Part shown: positions 26,701 to 39,075 of the stretch, in pieces
Position numbering within the stretch: position 1 is the first letter of the stretch
Layout: the number at the start of each line of letters is the position of its first letter
NCBI GenBank assembly: GCA_009760855.2
Contig: WPIO01000027.1
Coordinates: forward strand, 1,992,501-2,056,500
Reading direction: 5' to 3'
From: Cristatella mucedo
Taxonomy: Eukaryota > Bryozoa > Phylactolaemata > Cristatellidae
Length of the DNA stretch: 64,000 nucleotides
Program-made: the position numbers and the translations under genes
Notes under the pieces: model-generated
Told to the model about the DNA's origin: nothing
The model's database searches: none
Seen by the model: the letters and a program-made list of their open reading frames with translations, nothing else

Positions 26701-28897
26701 GTTGAGTCGGCGCACTTATTACCTACCACAGCCCGGCAGAAAGGGATCTTATAATTAGGCTGCACAGCCACGTGATAGCTGCTCAACGTTCAAGCTCATA
26801 CAAAATAGGAAATAAACACGATGCGAAATGAAAGCACTATGGGAGCACATGTGCTCTCTCAACACTCTCACTCACCAGCTGGACATTGCGTACAGCCCGT
26901 GGCACCGGTGGAGGTCTGATACCAGCCGGACGAGCAAGGTGTTGGTGCTGCCAATGCAGCTATGGGGCAGGCATAGCCCGCGGGACATTGGACGCAGGCC
27001 GCACTGCCACCACTGCCGCTGGTGCCGGCCGGACACGGCGCTGGCGCCACCGTGGCATTGGCAATCTGGTAGCCCGGCGGGTTGACGCTGCACGCCGAAG
27101 CTCCACCCACTGAGTAGTAGCCGGCAGCGCATGCATCGGCTGCAAAGCATTACGAGAAAACATGGAGTGTCTGCATCGAAGCACGTGACAGAAAGCAGTG
27201 GCGGCTAGAAGATCAACGCAAGCTGCGCAAGCTCGTGGAGTGCAGCTGTGGCACAAGGGAGTCGCCGAAGAATCGCTGTCTTACCTCTGTAGGTAACCGA
27301 GCAGGCGTAGCCCGGTGGGCAAATCAAGCAGCTGCTGGAGCCAGCACTCGGCTGATACCGGCCGTCGGGGCAGGCCGTGCACTGAGTCGCACCGGCCGAA
27401 CTGCAGGAGTCAGAAGGAGGCAGGATCTCAGACAAAAGCAGGGCAGGCACCGAGGTAGCAGGCCGACTGACTGGCTCTTTCAACAAGTGTCACTGCCAAG
27501 CATTAGGCTAGTATGATTAGATTGATATAGACTGATAGACAAAGCAGAGTGGTAGGCTGAATTTGGTGACTGGACTGTTTCGGTCACCCTGGCAGTTGGG
27601 AAGCTCACAGCTCAGCTGTGAGGAAGCTCTCTAAAGTGACCTGTTTAAAAGAGAGGTTTTTCACATTAACCTTTGAAACCAGAGGCCACCGTTGAACAAT
27701 CTCATCATAGCTGCTAGTGGGTACCTTGCAGGTGCTTGGATTATCAAGAAAATGGTATAATATTAACAATAACAATGATAATAATAAGACATGTCTAAAG
27801 CACCCTCCGAGAAACCAAGCTCTGTCTAGCTGTTTTACCTAAGCTATAAGGGTATTAACAGCTTGGTAAATAGAGCTCACTCTTCTACATACAGTTCACC
27901 GACCTGTGTAAAGCACAGGGCCCTTTGCAGAAAAAGACTTAAAACCAATGGTGATCAGTGACCGACCTCGTCCTTGTTCGGCGCTTCACATGATACGTTA
28001 TGGCAACCACTGGTTCCCAGAAATTGCCAAAACTTCTGATTAAGAGGCTTGTCCATCATATAGGTCAGCACCTTAAGAGTGATGCAAAAAACGTCATACG
28101 TCACTGAGTGGCTTGAGCACACTCCACTCTGACGAGTCACAGACTCGTCAGATTGGAGTGTGCTCGGGCCAATAATTTTCTATGCAGACGACGAGTATCA
28201 CTGCAGTATTTATTGAGCTCTGCTCTGGTGCTGCAAAGGGGCAGGGAATTGGGAGCCAGCCTCACGGTTCGATCACGGGCTCATTTTCTGGAAGGAAGGT
28301 CAGGCGATTAGCAACCAACCCCGTGATCGATCATACACCCACCGTGCACGCCACTCACCGGCCGCCCCCCACCGGCTGTGAGCAGCTGCAATCGACTCGA
28401 GCTGCCGTAGAGACGGCTTGCTGCTCTCGACGAGCAAAGCAAGCAGAGCAACAGGAGCGAGCAGCACGCACGCACGCACACACCTGTAGTAGCCGGCAGT
28501 GCACTGAGTCGGTGTCGCGGTCGCGCTTGGACACTCGTAGCCAGGCGAGCACACAGTGCAGCTCTCGGCGCCGGATGGAGCATACGAGCCCTGCGGACAG
28601 GGCAGGCAAGCGGCACTGCCGTTGCTGCTGTAGGTGCCCGGCAAACACTCTTGTGCAGCTGCTGCCACAGATGCGCAGCTGTAACCTGCAGCAGAAACAG
28701 AAGGCCGTGCAGCATTCCGACCCCCTGCTTCTCAAAAAACTGCTCCACCGAGCATCTGAAAACTAGCAGTAGATCATATAGTAGAGGGCCTTGCGACTAA
28801 TGTAACCACATAAATACTAGGCATCACGACTGACACCGTGAGCTGAAGAGAGCACTATTAAAGTCATGTAAAAGTAAAGTGTGCTGATTAAACAACC

Positions 28898-28959
<62 letters not shown>

Positions 28960-31900
28960 GCAGCATGATGTGAGCCTTAATGGCTATCATTTCGCTTGCA
29001 GATGGCACAAACGACTGCCTGATGCAAGACTCGAAACCATGAGCAGGTTCGAAATGTCAGAGCACTCTACTCCCGGGCAAACACCCAGGCGCTAGTCTAA
29101 TGCAATCTACTATACTAGTTTGGCCCAGTGATTATGGAGCTTGCCCAACCAAGGTCAAAGTGCATGTGTGTGATGACCGTGGGCATGGGCTCGAGCACGG
29201 TGGCATGTGTGATGCCTGAATAGATATTCAGTTCTCTTAAAGTGGTATACAAATAAATTATATTTCACTGTTTTGTATTTTCTATAAATGTCAGAAATTC
29301 ATTTGCCAGAAGCATAAATTTGCCGTCGTGCCGAAACTCGGTTGGTGTAAATCATGCCTTACAAAGTTGAGTGCAGGGCCTCGACCTGCAGCTCAGCTCA
29401 CTGTAGCCCAGGCTGTTAGATACAACACCATTAAGATGCAAATCGGAGACAACACTGAGGATGACACCGCCGGCTTTTTCCTTCACGAACTTTTTCTCGA
29501 CAACCTATTTGACCGTGTCTTATCTCAGACGAGGCCAACCGTGAGCCAAATAGCAAATCGACGCCCTTCTCAGCTGACTAACGCATGATTAGCACAATTA
29601 GCCAAGTAAAGAAGCACTGCAGTGCAATGGATTGTCGAGCTACGCTCGAAGACACTTATATCCACTTTTGGCAACCGTCGACAGGTGATTTATACACTCC
29701 AAGATTTTACAGAGCGTTTTGTATCTGTCAATGCAATGCCAGCCGAGAGCCCAAAGTGACTTCCTGTGTATGAATACTAAGAAGGTGAAGACCTCGTGAA
29801 GTGATTTTTAGGGTAGCTCGGAGTAACTACTTAAAAGATGAACAAGAAGAATACATTCCCAGGAGCTTCGCTGCATGTAGCAGCTTGACCGCTACCCAAG
29901 CACATCGACGTGCCTGGCTAGATGCCTACCTGCAGGACACTGAATGCATCCGGTTTGGCCTGGTTGCGACTGATAGGTCCCAGTCGTGCATCCGATGAAT
30001 GACTGTGCACCTGCGACTGGACAGGCATTTCCAGCTGGACATGGTAGGCAGTTGGCTGCGCCGGCTAAGGAGTAGCTGCCAGCAGCACACACGGCTGGCG
30101 ATCCGGTGGTAGTCGAGGAGCATTCATATCCTAGGCGACAAAGAGTACCTGGTGAAGTGCTGTCAGCAAGCGGCAACACACTAGTTAACTGCAATGCAAT
30201 GTAATGTAATGTATCTCCATCAGTAACTCCACAATGCCATAACTGCCATAATTGGGTAGATTACGCTGGAGGGTTTTCTATTGCGCAATCAAAGCCCTGG
30301 GCAGCTTTCAGTATGCATTACATGTGCGTGACATTTGAATAAAGTTGCTAATCTTTCTGGACATAGTGCATTAGCCACAAGCACTCTGCTACAAACAACA
30401 TAGCATTGACCGTCAATTATTACTTGACCGCAAGAATTGTGATGGCACGTCTGATTTGTTAACGCCTCACAGAAGATTAGGTCTGATAAGGCGTCCATGA
30501 TGGTGGAATGTGGCATTGATAGTCCTGAGCAAAGGTGCTGTTAGATGGTACAGTAACTATCCCTAGTCTGTACAGCTCCACATATATATTTACACTGCAG
30601 TGGCTCAACATTGGTGAGGGAAATGCAGAGTTAGCCTTCAGTCGTAACAAAAATGCACCTAGTTGAGAGAGGAGTATGACCTTAAAGTAAAGGGACAATT
30701 TTCATTTCATTGCTACTGACACACTGCGCTGGCAGTGCCTCGCAGGCAATGTGTATGAGACGTATGAACCCTGAGAAATGTATGGACACTGGCATCCGTG
30801 GCCGATCAGGTTATTGCTGCTCCAAGTGGTGCTGCTCAATTTCCACCGTACACTCACAGTAATGTCCTCTAGTCAGTGCATTCATGCTGCTATGATCAAT
30901 CTGCAATACCCACTCCAAACCCGTGTGTACTGCCCAGATGCAAATGGGAAAACTATGGAGGCAGCCAGGTGCCTTCAGTTTCTGCTTCTTACCAGGCTAT
31001 TAATGTGAAGATGAGTAATTATAAACGACTCCCTCCCCCATCAGAGCTGTGGTCTTAACTTGGGCTGTGATATATGCAGCTCTAATAAGCACGAGCAAGG
31101 TGAAATATTTGAAAACTTCTTGCAAGCTTACATTTAATCTACCTCTAAGGATCCCGGCAACAAAATTGTCGAAGGACAATATGGTATTGCTAGATAATGC
31201 TTTACGGCCTACATATGTAGGCTATAGTAATTTGTTCTTAATCTAGTCTTTGTTGGTTTGGTACAGTGGTTAAGGTGCATGCCCCGACCAAGGTCTGGCC
31301 GAGGTCGTGGGCTCGAGCCCCATGGCATATGTGAAGCGCTTGAATAGAGATTAAGTTCTCTGAGAGTGCTATACAAGTAAATTATATTTTTCCGTTAAAA
31401 GCACGATTGCAAATCACTATTTGTGTATTAATCAGCAACAAGCACTAGTAATCCAGAGGGTTCAGTGAACTGGACGCCAGGGTGTTTCTGAAATGATTAA
31501 TCATCAAATTTGATATCGTACAAACAGCCAGCAGCTCCATCAAGGACTGAAACGTACGACCGGCGTTTGAAGCACTTCCTTATCATTCACAGAGAGATAT
31601 TTGGGAAGCTGTACATATTCACAAATAAAACTTTGAACACAAAAATGATCATAAAAAGGTAATCGGAAACAGCATTTTAATGTCACTTGCTTCCACCTGA
31701 AACAGTCAGACAGCTAGTGAATTCTGCTCTTCACATATATTAGTATTGCCCCGAATGTATGTGAGGGCGTTTTAAAGTGTGAGCAAGAGACCAGAATATT
31801 AGAGATAATAAAAGAGTAAACAGAAAGTAACTTGCTAGATTAAGCAATATAAAAAGCTTTGCATGCAATAATGATGTCCCACAATGCCAGCAACTGCTAC

Positions 31901-34900
31901 CAACTGCCAGCAACAGCATTTGGTCACAAACCAGCAAGCCACGCCGATATGTACACGAGTTTCTGCCTTCCGCCAGAGTGAACATATGACTGCCACACGC
32001 ACAGATGACACACACGGTGTGAGCAAGGCAAACCCAACGGCCGGCCACGTACCGGCCGGACAGCTGGAACAGACAGTTGATCCGTTTAAGCTGTACATCC
32101 CCTGGCCACAGGGTGTCGCGACTGTGGCACTGCAATAATAGCCGGCACGGCAAAGTTCGCAGGAAGGTGCTCCACTAGAGCTCCAGGTACCTGCCAAATC
32201 GTGAACACCTCGATTAACAAACATTTTAGAAAGCGTATGTGTCTTGTTTAGGGCTACAGAGTGACTGAATCAAATCGGCAACGAGATCACGTAACATTCT
32301 TGATGCCAGAGAAGAATAGCCGAACAATATTACATCATTATAGGCACAATCTAGAAAGACTCGACATCATGTCAAGTGCAAGGAACTAGTTCTCGGCCAG
32401 CGGACTTGCCAAGCTGTAGCTAAGTGATATTCAACTTCTAGGTTTTTCCAGGTATCCTGCGGCATCCACTAGCCAGCATTTGCAACAGCCATTACAGCTG
32501 CAGTTAGATGCCAAGTGCAAAAATGACTTGGGAGATTGGATAAAATAAATGTGGACAACACAGCTACGACGACTACCGAACTGAGATTCGGCTGACACTT
32601 GAAAGACCAGGTGACTGATTGCAGACTGGAGGCATCTGAAATGGTACCATCGGCTGCTGGACCCCACCCAGATCTTGCAGATGTCTGGCCCAAGTGTATC
32701 AGCAGGGGTGGGATGGCCGGATACAGTCCCTTTTAAGCCTAGTGGCACATCTCAAGCAAGGGCTGTGGCTTACGGTGGCTGGGTGGCTCTGGAAGGTCAA
32801 GTATCAGTCGTCTACTTGAAAAGTTCTGCACATAATGGTTAATGGTAATGCGTACTTCGATATTTAACGACGTAATGAGCCAACTAAATCATAGTGCCCT
32901 AAGTTATTTTGGCTGCCAGTGACAATTTAGCTGTGTCAGCCGGCAAAAGGAAAGACAGACAAACTGATTGACAGAGAAGGAGGAAGAAAGGTTGAGGGAA
33001 AAAGGCAAGCAACAATCATCGTTTTTACCAAGTATCAATGCGGGTAGACAGGCACTGGTGAGAACTGTAGTACTGCTTCTCCTATGGAATCTCACTGCTG
33101 GTGTATCTGGCCTCATATACCATTTTGATAGAATTCGAGTACTTTATGCAAATTTTAACATGATCTTATTTGAGAACAAATGAAGAATTTATTCGTGTAG
33201 ACAAGTCTAGATTCCGAGCATGCAAAGATTGTTATGACTGGCTGAGGGGGTAGCAATAGCAATTGCGTATCACAAGGGCAGCTAGCTAGCTATACAAACA
33301 AATGGTCCCTCTCCACTTTACGTTTCGACTTTCGTGGCTTCACTCTATTGCGGCTTTTCCAAATATCTCCATTAAAAAGTAGATCGAGATGATGAAAATG
33401 ATACAGCAAGCGGTCGGTTGTCTAATTCAATTATACACCCCTGCATAACAATTAAAATTAAAATTACTTTACTTAGGTCTATGTCTTTGAGCACCCACAC
33501 CCTCACAAATCCTTCAACGTCAGGTGCAGCCTCATTGAGAGAAGTAACCTTGCTCTTCTTTGCCGTGCAGTACACCTCTTCATCATCATTGAACAAATTG
33601 CACTATTTTCATAAGTTAGTGGTAGTGTGCAAAACTGCTTGTGTGTAATTAAATGTATGCTAATAATATAATATTTGTAACTCCTAATATGTCTTATTAT
33701 CCCTTACTTTGTCTAATATATTGGGTAATACGACGACAACTACTCTCCTGTTGCCGACTATGGCTCATCCTTTTCAGCGTTCCTGACCTGCTACTGCCAT
33801 GCTACTCAGTACCTCAACTGCCCCCATGACTCTGCTATGCTTCCCACTTTCTCTTGGTTGCGTGAGACCAAGTATGTTGGCTACCGAATGCATACCGAAA
33901 ACCGCTTAGGCTGTGAGTGTGCTATACAAAACTCTCCATCGTAACACCCACGTGGTCTTTATGACTTTGTGGATTTACAGACAGAGATATATAATGGAGA
34001 CTGGAAGGGTGTTATTTCATGTCCGGAGGGCTTTAATAACGTAAAAACTGAATTAGAGGGTCGTGAGCAGAATTTTTCTATGCTCTAGTTACGAAAATAT
34101 TCGATTTATAAATAAAGAACTGTACTTCGTGGAAATTCACCTATCGAGGCAGAGTCTAGAACCGATTAACCTCGATAAACGAGGGACGACTGTACAGCTA
34201 TTTCCTTGGAGTGCTAACTGATATGACAAACTGTAATGCAGTTAAGCAGACGATAAAAAATGCAAATGTATGTCAAAGCTTAAAAAGAATGCTTGCTGCT
34301 AGTGATAATCTTATGCATGTTTCCGACTATAAAATGCTGCCCTGATCTGGCCCAGGTTAAGGTGCTAGCCTTTGACGATCGAGATCATGGGCTCAGTGGC
34401 TTACGAGATGCTTCTGGGTGGAGATTAAGTTTTCTTGGGATGCTACACAAATGAATTATATATATACAGGTATATATATATGTGCATGTATTGCGATATA
34501 TATACATATATATATATATATATCTCTTGACATTTACATAAACTTAGCAGCCATAGGTTCTGCCGAACCTACTCAAACTATGGCCCCCTGGTTGACTATT
34601 GCTGTAGGCAGTTTTAAAGTCCTCCCAAAGAGTCAAAACGAGTGAAACTGACGTCAAATAAGCAAAACAGTCCAATGCACAATGTTTTCAACACGAAAAC
34701 CGAAACAGGGACAGTAGAAACTCTAGATCTAGTAGGATGCGACCCCCTCCCCAATTAGCGACCACTTCTGCTATTTTCGCTGGCACAGACTCAACGAGTC
34801 TCAGAGTTAAGTCGGATGGTAATGCATTCCAGACCGCTTGCCATTTGTCCCATTATTCGACCGGCAGTCTTATTTTGGTGTCTAGAGCTCTCAGCCGACG

Positions 34901-37900
34901 CTAGACGCTGAACCTCGTGCCACAGATGTTCAATCGGGTTAAGGTCCAGGCTCTGACTAGGCCACTTAAAACGCTTGAAATGAGAACAGTCAGGAAACTG
35001 TTTTTCACTTTGATAACTTATCTGACGCTTTCAGCACCGAATTTCGTGCATTGACTGACTCATTGTCTCTTGTGGCTCATGTGCATGGCCCTACCCACAT
35101 CAAGGGTCACACATTCGACCAGATTTTCTCATATAACTGCACTTTGTCATCACCAATTATTACCAAATCATGCTTATCTGACCACATGCAGATCTCATTC
35201 AATCTACAGTGTGTGCCCACATCCTCCTCTAAAATAACCTGTGAATCGCGAAACCTCAAGACCCTTGACATCGATGCTGTCCGTGCGAGAATATCTGCTT
35301 CACCTCTGCTGCTCAATCCTCCCTCCGATCTGTCATCATTGGTAGATAGCTTCAACATGACACTAGCTGACACGCTAGACGAGTTTGCCCCTCTGACAAA
35401 GCGCACTGTGCGTCCCCGCCCAGACGGCCTATGGTTTACCGCAGACATTAAACTAGCCAAGTCTACTAAACGAAAGCTTGAAAAAGCATACAAAAGATCC
35501 GGACTAACTGTCGATCGACAGGCAAATGAAGGCTACTGTAAGTCGTACCAATCAATCCTAGCAAAGGCTAAGTCTAGTTTTTATAACAACATTGTTGAAT
35601 CACAGATGCACAATCCAAAAATGCTGATGTCGACAATAAAGCATCTCCTCAACCGTTCCCAGATTAGCTCCTTGCCTGATGATCCTAATGATGATCTAGC
35701 CGATCGCTTCTCTCGATTCTTTGTGCAGAAGATAGACAAGATCAGGGAATCCATCCCAGCGATGACAAACTCCCCACTAGAATGCTGTTCCTCGGTTCCT
35801 GGCTGCACTCAATGTCTGCATTTAAGCAGGTCACTAGTGATCTAGTCCTAAAGTTCGTATCTCAATCAAAGAAGACAACAAGACCTCTGGACCCTATTTC
35901 CACTGTCCTGCTCCTACGTTGCATTGATCTGCTGCTGCCATGCATAACTAACATAATTAATATGTCATTAGCCTCAGGTCATGTCCCAGCACCTTTCAAA
36001 AAAGCTGTAGTCAGGCCACTTCTCAAGAAAGCTACACTTGACCTAGAGAACTTGAGCAACTACCGCCCAGTTTCCCTTCTACCATTCCTATCAAAGACAC
36101 TCGAACGGGTCGTGGCGGACCAGCTGAACTTGTATATCGAAACCTCACACCTTGCTAGTAAGTTCCAGTCAGGCTTTAGAGCTAATCACTCCACAGAGTC
36201 AGCATTGCTTCGGGTATACAACGACCTACTTAGGAATGCAGACATGGGTAGAGTGTCTCTGCTTGTTTTGCTTGATCTTTCGGCAGCTTTTGATACCATC
36301 GATCACAAAGTTCTTCTAGAGCGCCTCTCATTTCACCTGGGCATCACTGGCACTGCTCTGCAGTGGTTCAGGTCCTATCTCAGTGGGAGACTCCAGAGTA
36401 TTGACGTGAATGGACAAAGATCATCTGAAGTACCTCTGAAATATGGAGTACCTCAGGGCTCAGTGCTAGGTCCGATTCTTTTCACGGTTTATACTCTGCC
36501 TCTTGCTGATGTGATTGCCAAGCACAATCTAGGCTTTCACTTCTATGCGGATGACACTCAGTTGTACCTTTGCTTTGATCCCTCCCAGCGTTCGAGCACC
36601 TCAAATTCTCTAAACTCACTAGCTGCATGCATTGATGACATCCGCACATGGATGGCAGCAAATTTTCTAAAACTTAACGATGATAAAACTAACTTACTAG
36701 TTATGGGCAAACCCAGTGTGATCCAGAGATTGGAAAGGCTGACTCTCAAAATTGGCTCTGCCAGCATATCTCCAGTTGAATCAGCTCGAAATCTAGGTGT
36801 CATATTCCAAAGCGACCTCTCGTTAGATGACCATATCAGCTCCACAGTCAAATCCGCCTATTTTCAGCTTCATAATATTGCTAAAATTCGGGCTTGTTTA
36901 GATAAAGATACCACGTCCAAGTTGGTCCATGCATTCGTGACATCCCGTCTCGACTTCTGCAACTCACTGCTTACTGGCCTACCAGCATGTGCGATCAGGC
37001 GATTGCAGCTGGTGCAAAACTCTGCAGCTAGGCTTGTCTGTCGTGAGTGCCGCAGTTGCCACATTACTCCACTTCTCGCCGATCTGCACTGGCTACCAGT
37101 CAAGCAACGGATTGACTTCAAGGTTTTGTCGCTCACTTTTAGGTCCCTTCATTCTATGGCTCCAGCCTATCTGTCAGATTTACTCCCCCATCAGGCCAAG
37201 CATCGTACCACCCGCTTTTCGGAATCCAACAGTCTAGAAATACCTCATATAAACCTTAAATCCTTTGGAGACCGTGCATTTAGTTCATATGCTCCCAAAG
37301 CCTGGAACTGCCTCCCGACCTGCATCAGAACATCCCCTGACCTGACCACATTTAAAAGGAACCTAAAAACACACTTATTTAGGACAGCATTTAGTGGGTC
37401 CCTGTGATTCGTCCTTGATGTACTTATGCGTGCTGACATTGTGCATGCTGCCACTAACGACATTTGAATGCTGACCCTGTGCATGTTCACCCCAAACCAT
37501 ATTATTCATTTTGTTTGTTTTTCAAGCATGATTTTACTTACCATTCAATTGCATTTCACTTTACAGCAAATGTAAAGCGCCTAGAGAGAGATTAAGTTCT
37601 CTGAGGGCACTTTATCAAGTGAATTATTATTATTATTATTATTATAAACTGTACCACAACTTTCGCAGTATATTTCGGATCGCTTTCCTCTTGATATATA
37701 AAATTAGTGCAGGGCAGGTCATCCAGGATTCGCAGGTAGCCGTCTTTAATCATTATGCCTTCAATGTGTTGAAGGGCTTCAACATCGTTTGCTGCGAAGC
37801 CTCCCTACACCATCACTGGTCCGGACCTGAACATCACAGTATGTTGCAAGCAGACATCGGCATATGCTTTTGTCACTCCTGGGTCGAACGCAGGATCGAC

Positions 37901-38966
37901 GTTTGCAGCTGCCATACACGCTGCACTTACATTCGTCGGTAAAGAATACCCATTTCCAATCTTCGGTAGTCCAGTGTCTATGCTGCCACCCTCACAGAAG
38001 ACGCACTTCATAATGGGCTTTTGTTGGTAGCTGAGCTTGCTTTGCCACCCTTGCCATAACGCCTTGTTCGTTGAGCCTTCACCTCACAGTCTGCTCACTG
38101 AGGATTTTGCCGGTGGTAAGCTTGAGTGCTTTGGCATGGACTCGAGCAAGGGCAACGTGGGCCTTCAGGCACTCCATTTTCAGGAGCCAATCATCCCTCC
38201 AAGTAGAAGCCCGAGAGCACCAAGATACAGGCTAATTCTTCATCGTCCCTAGCACAGACATTTTCCGAATGTTATATCGGACTGCGTTCTTGCTTAATTA
38301 CCAGCTTCCGTGCGATCTCTCAGTTGCTAACCTTCTCAACATGGTAAGATCATGGCTGACCCTTGACAAAATAAGACAAAGCATAACGTCTTCCCTTTGC
38401 TATAGCTGCTAGTAGTACATTTACATGCTGATACGATCTGCAGGCAGTGGCCAAGGTCACTAGGTGGCGGCCCAACTTACCCTGTGTGCTAGCCCAACAA
38501 GACTATATTGCACCTTTTATTAGACAAATAAGGTTAGCAAATGCTACTGGAATGATGTCGGCCATTTTTAAATGTGCAATCCCCAATTCAGATTTTCTCT
38601 ACTAGCAGATGTTTACAACATTATTATCGCGTACCATGCCCATGGGTGGGTGATGCAATACTTCCCACCCAGCCACCGAAATCCAGAGCCGAAACCCTCC
38701 AACGGTATAGGAGTTATCCGGTTGCTAAGGAAGGCATCAATGCCTACTTCCGGGTTTCCCAGGTACAGCACTCGGAAGTCCTCGTGAGAAAAATGATACT
38801 GACCAAAACACTGCTTCTCGATAGCCAACGAATTAAAACACATTCTTCAGTATTTACCATAAATTTGCAGTAGTTCCAACAACTGTTGGCTGAGGTACAT
38901 CGACTCTACTCACAGCTGGCCAAGTGAGGCAAAACTTACAGCTGCTAGTGTCTGTGTGTGTGTGTG

Positions 38967-39003
<37 letters not shown>

Positions 39004-39035
39004 TTGTGCATTTTTTTAATATATACACAGGTGTG

Positions 39036-39075
<40 letters not shown>

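Larger units (their letters stand above)
35001..37645 (+). mobile_element. LINE A (CR1/L2-like), longest copy, nested in Tc1/mariner
   Basis: A 2.6-kb 5'-truncated non-LTR element. It opens inside the endonuclease domain, carries RT, a 3' UTR from about 37408 and a (TTA)n tail, and is flanked by a 6-bp target duplication. Most other LINE A fragments in the window are sub-copies of it. Its 3' terminal 60 bases are shared with SINE A. Confidence 0.92.
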
